Shown piece after piece: positions 7,019-9,906 of a stretch of 9,906 nucleotides of DNA (position 1 is its first letter; each line of letters opens with the position of its first letter). The stretch is from DASQPR01 sp035263025 (GTDB lineage Bacteria > Actinomycetota > Actinomycetes > Mycobacteriales > Micromonosporaceae). The translations under genes and the position numbers were made by a program. The stretch is taken from the NCBI GenBank assembly GCA_035263025.1, contig DATFRR010000245.1, forward strand, positions 1 to 9,906, read 5' to 3'. The notes beneath the pieces are model-generated. The model saw nothing but the letters and a program-made list of their open reading frames with translations. It ran no database searches and was not told the origin of the DNA.

Positions 7019-7032
7019 GTGAGCCAACTCAC
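7019..7032 (-). promoter_or_regulatory. Distal Crp-like operator upstream of whiB1
   Basis: GTGAGCCAACTCAC is a second perfect GTGA-N6-TCAC palindrome, exactly 60 bp centre to centre from the proximal one. It would sit near -70 relative to the proposed start site, a typical class I activation position for Crp. The paired arrangement resembles the two-site whiB1 promoter described in mycobacteria. Confidence 0.6.
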
Positions 7033-7167
7033 GTCCGGTTTATGGGTCTTCTTCCGAGTCTGCTCCGGCGCTTGGGCTAGCAACTGTCAGTAGTGAATGT
7101 AGTACCGCCTGCTGGAGTCCCGCTAGGATTTCCGAGCATCTGTCCCATCTGTCCGATACCTGCCCGG

Positions 7168-8115
7168 TTAGCACACTACCCGGATTGCGGCGGGTGCCGA
7201 GGTAAAACGCACCTTGTCGCGTACCCCCAGGAATTCGCCATCAACCTGTAAGCCGACCGGCGAGGTTGCGCTAACTGTGAATTCCGACAAATCATGGCAA
7301 TGGACCACCTGCTTGCCGTGTGGTCCCGTCGGTGTGTTGGCCTCGTCGTCCCATCGGCCGATCAGCAGCTGGGCCATCGTGCGAGTGGTGGCGGCCAGCG
7401 TCATGTGGCGCATCGCCATCACGTCGAGCCCGAGGTCGAACGAGGCGTGTGGCGTCGCGTCAATACGCCGTTCGCCGATGAACGTCCAGGGCGCGGTGTT
7501 CTGGATGATCACCGTGGATATCTCGTCGATCGCTTCTTCGCCGGGTCGTTCGATTGCGATGCGCCTATCGCGGGCGCTCTTTTCGAATACGAAGTTGCCT
7601 GCCATTGACTGCATGTAAAGCCACGGCGTCGACTTGCGGCCGCGCAGTCGCGCGCGTTCGACGCGATGAATGACGTCCGCGTCCATTCCGAATCCGGCGC
7701 AGAAGGTGAAGTATCGGTCGTCGGCGCGGCCCAGACCGATGTGCCGCATCCGGCCGTCACGTAGCGCCTCGAGGATCACCGCCGTGCCCTCGGCCCAGTC
7801 GACCGGTAGGCCCAGCGCGCGAGCGAAGACGTTGGTCGAGCCGCCCGGGACGACCGCGACCGCTGGGACGTTGCGCTCTGGGCTGTCCGCGAGAAGCCCG
7901 TTGATCACTTCGTTCACGGTGCCGTCGCCACCGAGCACGACAACAAGATCCATGCCGCTGGCCCGGGCGCTGCGCGCGAGCCCCGCCGCATGCCACCGCC
8001 GGCGGGTATAGGCCACGTCCAGCTTCGTCTCGCTCCGCAGCGCGCGGACCAGCACGTCGCGTACCCGATCGCTGGTGGTGGTCGCTTTCGGGTTACACAC
8101 GAGCAGAGCGCGCAT
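7168..8115 (-). CDS. Diacylglycerol kinase family lipid kinase
   Basis: This cytosolic or membrane-associated lipid kinase of the DagK/YegS type has 315 residues and would phosphorylate diacylglycerol or a related lipid with ATP. It begins NPKATTT (8-14), the family's N-terminal strand. The nucleotide-binding GGDGTVNEVINGLL (62-75) and PGGSTNVFARALG (90-102) follow, then AGFGMDADVI (140-149) and the C-terminal VGLQVDGEF (287-295), where DGE is the conserved acidic element. I chose the ATG at 8115, which gives the standard MRALLVCNPK start. A GTG at 8124 would add three residues. No Shine-Dalgarno sequence is seen, but a TACAGT hexamer seven bases upstream suggests a leaderless transcript. It precedes whiB1 on the same strand and diverges from a small membrane protein gene, the order I remember for Rv3217c-Rv3218-whiB1. 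The substrate lipid is unknown. Confidence 0.9.
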   Translation of the reverse strand: MRALLVCNPKATTTSDRVRDVLVRALRSETKLDVAYTRRRWHAAGLARSARASGMDLVVVLGGDGTVNEVINGLLADSPERNVPAVAVVPGGSTNVFARALGLPVDWAEGTAVILEALRDGRMRHIGLGRADDRYFTFCAGFGMDADVIHRVERARLRGRKSTPWLYMQSMAGNFVFEKSARDRRIAIERPGEEAIDEISTVIIQNTAPWTFIGERRIDATPHASFDLGLDVMAMRHMTLAATTRTMAQLLIGRWDDEANTPTGPHGKQVVHCHDLSEFTVSATSPVGLQVDGEFLGVRDKVRFTSAPAAIRVVC

Positions 8116-8122
8116 GGCTGGC

Positions 8123-8128
8123 ACTGTA
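8123..8128 (-). promoter_or_regulatory. -10 element for a leaderless lipid kinase transcript
   Basis: TACAGT on the - strand fits the actinobacterial TAnnnT -10 consensus. It ends seven bases before the ATG at 8115, so the predicted transcription start falls on the start codon. No good -35 is visible, which is frequent in actinobacteria. Confidence 0.5.
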
Positions 8129-8161
8129 CCGGCAGGTGACCGGCGGTGCTCGGGAGCCGGC

Positions 8162-8167
8162 TACGCT
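8162..8167 (+). promoter_or_regulatory. -10 element for a leaderless membrane protein transcript
   Basis: TACGCT fits TAnnnT and ends seven bases before the GTG at 8175, the same spacing as the divergent TACAGT. A transcript would start at or next to the start codon. This supports GTG 8175 over the upstream GTG at 8136. Confidence 0.5.
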
Positions 8168-8174
8168 GGGCTTC

Positions 8175-8582
8175 GTGACCGACACCCCGACGCGGACCAA
8201 TGCGCCGACGCTGAGCTGGGCAATCCGGCTGCTCGCGGTGCAGTGCGTCGCCGTCGTCGGGGCAGCGGTGTTCGTGGCATGGGAGGTCGCGACGGCCACC
8301 GCGACCAACAAGCGCAGCGGCGTGGCCTTCCTGGTGTTCGTGCTGATCTGCGCGGTCATCCTGGGCGGACTCGCGCGGGCGCTGTCGAATCTGAAGCCGT
8401 GGGCGCGCGGTCCGGCGATCGTGATCGAGATGCTGCTGATTCCGATCGGATTCTCCATGGCGACGCACGGGCTCGCGCTGATCGGTGTCGTTGTCCTTCT
8501 GGTCGGCTTGTTCGGCGCGGGCCTCTTGCTCGCGCCGTCGACCCGAACCGCGCTGGGCATCGACCGCTACTCCGACCGGTAG
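8175..8582 (+). CDS. Small four-helix integral membrane protein (Rv3217c-like)
   Basis: This is a 135-residue protein of unknown function. A short polar N-terminus (MTDTPTRTNAPT) precedes four hydrophobic helices near 15-36, 48-69, 79-97 and 99-121. The linker NLKPWARGPA (72-81) lies between helices two and three, and a charged tail (GIDRYSDR) ends the protein. LARALSNLKPWARGP is the most characteristic segment. An earlier in-frame GTG at 8136 would add 13 residues, but GTG 8175 is supported by the TACGCT hexamer seven bases upstream. It diverges from the lipid kinase gene, and size, topology and place agree with M. tuberculosis Rv3217c as I remember it. No enzymatic motif is visible. A role in envelope or lipid homeostasis alongside the kinase is a guess from proximity only. 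Confidence 0.82.
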   Translation: MTDTPTRTNAPTLSWAIRLLAVQCVAVVGAAVFVAWEVATATATNKRSGVAFLVFVLICAVILGGLARALSNLKPWARGPAIVIEMLLIPIGFSMATHGLALIGVVVLLVGLFGAGLLLAPSTRTALGIDRYSDR

Positions 8583-8594
8583 CCGCCGCCGGTC
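8574..8594. terminator. Short hairpin between convergent genes
   Basis: A 6-bp perfect stem, GACCGG and CCGGTC with a 9-base loop, overlaps the stop codon of the membrane protein gene and lies 17 bp from the stop of the convergent anti-sigma gene. It may end transcription from one or both sides. Its short stem and missing T tract keep confidence low. Confidence 0.35.
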
Positions 8595-8610
8595 TTGGCG
8601 ACGCTGCGGG

Positions 8611-9024
8611 TCAGCCGGCGCGGCGCTTGGTCAGCGAAATCGTGGCCCGACCGTCGGCGGCCTCCGCCGCGACCTCGCCGGCCAGCGCGGTGAGCACTTG
8701 CCACGAGAACGATTGATTGCCGGGCAGGCGTTCGGCATATGGCGTCGCGACCGACACGTCGATGCGCAGCGCCTCGGGCATGACGCTGAAGCGGCAGGTG
8801 ACCTCGGCCGCGGCGCGTGCGTCCGCGGTGGCGAGTGGGACGAGGATGGCGCAGGCCTCGTCGACCGCGATCCGTAAGTCCTCGATCTGATCGAGAGTCA
8901 TCTGGAGGCGGGCGGCTAGCCCAGCTGTCGCGGTGCGGAGCACGGCAAGGTAGGTGTTGTCGGCCGGCACGACGAGGACGACGACGTCACCCTCGATTGC
9001 CGCCTCCGGCACCGTTTGACTCAC
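8611..9024 (-). CDS. UsfX/RsbW-like anti-sigma factor, ATPase-type fold
   Basis: This 137-residue protein looks like the UsfX (RsbW) anti-SigF family: HATPase-fold proteins that hold a general-stress sigma factor inactive until an anti-anti-sigma factor displaces it. The closest segments are NTYLAVLRTATAGLAARL (23-40), IEDLRIAVDEACAILV (47-62), SFSWQVLTALAGEV (105-118) and a C-terminal basic end. The ATP-binding signature is degenerate, as in UsfX: the N-box keeps Glu but has no Asn, there is no DxGxG, and SFSWQVL stands where GLGL is usual. I chose the GTG at 9024, with GAGGGG about seven bases upstream. The GTG at 9063 lies inside the tandem repeats and would add 13 residues. No sigma factor gene lies next to it, so it is an orphan in this window. 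The convergent gene ends 28 bp away. Confidence 0.78.
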   Translation of the reverse strand: MSQTVPEAAIEGDVVVLVVPADNTYLAVLRTATAGLAARLQMTLDQIEDLRIAVDEACAILVPLATADARAAAEVTCRFSVMPEALRIDVSVATPYAERLPGNQSFSWQVLTALAGEVAAEAADGRATISLTKRRAG

Positions 9025-9035
9025 CTCGCCGCCCC

Positions 9036-9125
9036 TCGCTCTGGTCAGCCACGCGCTAGTCACTCACGGGCTAGTCACTCACGGGCTAGTCACTCACGGG
9101 CTAGTCACTCACGCGCTGGTCACCC
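9036..9125. repeat. Tandem 15-bp repeats (iteron-like) upstream of the anti-sigma gene
   Basis: The unit ACGGGCTAGTCACTC occurs three times without change (9066-9080, 9081-9095, 9096-9110). Variants flank it at 9051-9065 (one change) and 9111-9125 (three changes), and a decayed copy lies at 9036-9050, giving five clear copies plus one. Each unit contains CTAG and TCAC. On the - strand it carries stop codons in the anti-sigma frame (TGA at 9064-9066), so it is non-coding for that gene. It ends 11 bp before the preferred start codon and would form its leader or operator region. Confidence 0.92.
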
Positions 9126-9281
9126 TCGCCGTGGGTTACCTGACGGAGACTCTATGCCGCGAGTGCGACACCCGCCGTCCAGCGATCGATCGACGCACGT
9201 CGACTCACCCGGACATTCGTCTCATGCGACACATCTTGAGCCACTGATCACGCGCGAGCGGCGAGATCGACGAGTCGGGTA

Positions 9282-9794
9282 TCAGACGGAGGGCGTCGGT
9301 TCGGGCGACGCCGACGTGGCTGCGTCGGCGAGCGCCGGACCGCTGAGGCGATAGGGCACCCACTCCGACATCGCGATGGCGCCGAGTCGGTGGTAGAACT
9401 CGCGCGCCGGATTCCAGTCCAGCACCCACCACTCGAGTCGCGGGTACCCGCGCTGGACACAGACCTCGGCGAGCGTGGCGAGCATCGCGGCGCCGAGACC
9501 GCGGCCGCGCGCCGACGGGCGGACGTAGAGGTCCTCGAGGTAGATGCCGTGCCGACCCTCCCATGTGGAGAAATTGAGGAACCACAGCATGGCGCCGACC
9601 GCTTCGCCGGTCTCGTCGTGTGCGACGTGCCCGAACAGCGCGGGCGATCGCGCGAACAGCGCCGCGTGCAGGTCCGCCTCGGTGAGGTGACACTCGTCGG
9701 GGGCCCGTTCGTATGCGGCGAGTTCGTGCACCATATAGACCACAGCCGGTACATCCTCGGGACGCACCGGCTGGATCACGTAACCGTCGCTCAC
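9282..9794 (-). CDS. GNAT N-acetyltransferase, spermidine/thialysine acetyltransferase-like
   Basis: This cytoplasmic acetyl-CoA-dependent acetyltransferase has 170 residues and resembles the SSAT2/thialysine N-epsilon-acetyltransferase group. The family's N-terminal block IHELAxYE appears as MVHELAAYERAPDECHLTEADL (21-42). FLNFSTWEGRHGIYLEDLYVRP (72-93) is its most specific stretch. The acetyl-CoA pyrophosphate loop ARGRGLG lies at 95-101, and WVLDWNPAREFYHRLGA (123-139) completes the fold. The start is the GTG at 9794, overlapping the sodN stop as GTGA, so translation is coupled to sodN. The last 20 residues (ALADAATSASPEPTPSV) look disordered. The family acetylates small amines or lysine analogues, so polyamine acetylation is plausible and would parallel the polyamine operon 3 kb away. 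Protein N-terminal or lysine acetylation is the alternative. Confidence 0.87.
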   Translation of the reverse strand: MSDGYVIQPVRPEDVPAVVYMVHELAAYERAPDECHLTEADLHAALFARSPALFGHVAHDETGEAVGAMLWFLNFSTWEGRHGIYLEDLYVRPSARGRGLGAAMLATLAEVCVQRGYPRLEWWVLDWNPAREFYHRLGAIAMSEWVPYRLSGPALADAATSASPEPTPSV

Positions 9795-9906
9795 GCCTGC
9801 TTGGTCTCCCAGAAGATCTTCGAGATCTCTTCGATCTTGCCGAGCAGCTGGTCGGCCACGGCCGGGTCGGCCGAGCCCTTCGAACCGCTCGCGCCGGCAA
9901 GCTTGG
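9791..9906 (-). CDS. sodN: Nickel superoxide dismutase, C-terminal end
   Basis: Only the last 37 codons are in the window; the gene continues beyond base 9906. The tail reads KGSADPAV near the start and ends KIEEISKIFWETKQA. This is the characteristic C-terminus of nickel-containing superoxide dismutase, which ends KGSKDPAT...IDKIFWETKKA in Streptomyces. The mature enzyme is a cytoplasmic hexamer that disproportionates superoxide using Ni bound by an N-terminal hook, exposed after cleavage by the SodX peptidase. The hook, leader and any upstream sodX are outside this sequence. The TGA stop overlaps the following acetyltransferase start. The gene is recognised from a short tail, but the match is distinctive. 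Confidence 0.87.
   Translation of the reverse strand, partial: KLAGASGSKGSADPAVADQLLGKIEEISKIFWETKQA

Larger units (their letters stand above)
6825..7167. other. Gene-free regulatory stretch between whiB1 and the lipid kinase gene
   Basis: This 343-bp stretch contains no convincing gene. From left to right it holds the whiB1 leader and ribosome binding site, a proximal GTGA-N6-TCAC palindrome, a TTGACA hexamer, the palindrome CCGTACGG (7011-7018) and a distal GTGA-N6-TCAC palindrome. From about 7033 to 7167 I see only a 9-bp tandem duplication (CATCTGTCC at 7137-7145 and 7146-7154). The whiB1 leader may be over 100 bases long. Confidence 0.7.

Noticed and set aside
6877..7080. A small + strand open frame (67 codons) upstream of whiB1
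   Set aside because: It covers both Crp-like palindromes and the putative promoter, has no ribosome binding site and resembles no known protein.
7137..7154. A tandem duplication of CATCTGTCC
   Set aside because: Two 9-bp copies only, with no flanking structure or gene start nearby. Probably a chance slippage product.
7164..7183. A hairpin CCGG...CCGG overlapping the lipid kinase stop codon, considered as a terminator
   Set aside because: The stem is only four plus three pairs with a mismatch and no T tract, too weak to call.
9036..9125. The 15-bp repeats considered as a CRISPR array
   Set aside because: The repeats are directly adjacent with no spacers, are far shorter than CRISPR repeats and have no cas genes nearby.
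9149..9154. TAGAGT on the - strand as a -10 element for the anti-sigma gene
   Set aside because: It fits TAnnnT, but no -35 is visible. It lies over 120 bp from the start codon beyond the repeats, and such hexamers occur often by chance.
9016..9354. A + strand open frame of 112 codons encoding repeated RASHS pentapeptides
   Set aside because: The pentapeptides are simply the translation of the 15-bp tandem repeats. The frame overlaps the anti-sigma start and the acetyltransferase end, has no ribosome binding site and continues as arginine/serine-rich out-of-frame sequence.

Overview
The window is high-GC DNA from an actinobacterium. A WhiB1-type iron-sulfur regulator, a UsfX-like anti-sigma protein, the C-terminus of a nickel superoxide dismutase, GTG starts and four-base start/stop overlaps all point there. 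I cannot name a genus. The gene pair next to whiB1 matches the M. tuberculosis Rv3217c-Rv3218-whiB1 neighbourhood as I remember it, so this part of the chromosome looks ancestral in actinobacteria.

Positions 1-6403 (+ strand) hold a polyamine uptake and catabolism operon. It contains the 3' part of a PatD-type gamma-aminobutyraldehyde dehydrogenase, a complete PotABCD-type ABC importer (ATPase, Tat-exported lipoprotein binding protein, two permeases) and a PuuB-like FAD amine oxidase. The four transporter genes overlap by 4 bp at each junction (ATGA, GTGA, ATGA), and the oxidase starts 1 bp after the last permease. The likely logic is import of putrescine or a related amine, oxidation to an aminoaldehyde, then oxidation to GABA. 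A hairpin sits in the only real gap, between the dehydrogenase and potA.

Positions 6404-7167 separate the operon from whiB1. A long hairpin lies between the convergent genes and a second one lies just beyond the whiB1 stop. whiB1 (- strand) has an excellent ribosome binding site. Upstream of it, a 343-bp gene-free stretch contains two perfect GTGA-N6-TCAC palindromes exactly 60 bp apart. These are Crp-type operators flanking and overlapping a putative promoter.

Positions 7168-8582 hold a diacylglycerol/lipid kinase family gene (- strand) and a divergent small four-helix membrane protein (+ strand). Each has a TAnnnT -10 hexamer seven bases before its start codon, which suggests two leaderless transcripts from one short divergent promoter region.

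Positions 8611-9906 are on the - strand: an orphan UsfX/RsbW-like anti-sigma protein with a degenerate ATP site, a tandem array of 15-bp repeats directly upstream of it, a spermidine/thialysine-type GNAT acetyltransferase, and the last 37 codons of sodN. The sodN stop codon overlaps the acetyltransferase start.

I found no mobile element, tRNA, rRNA or CRISPR array. Nothing here is a wholly new system. The items most worth pursuing are the paired Crp-like sites, the 15-bp iterons, the sodN-acetyltransferase coupling and the mismatched PuuB-like/PatD-like enzyme pair.
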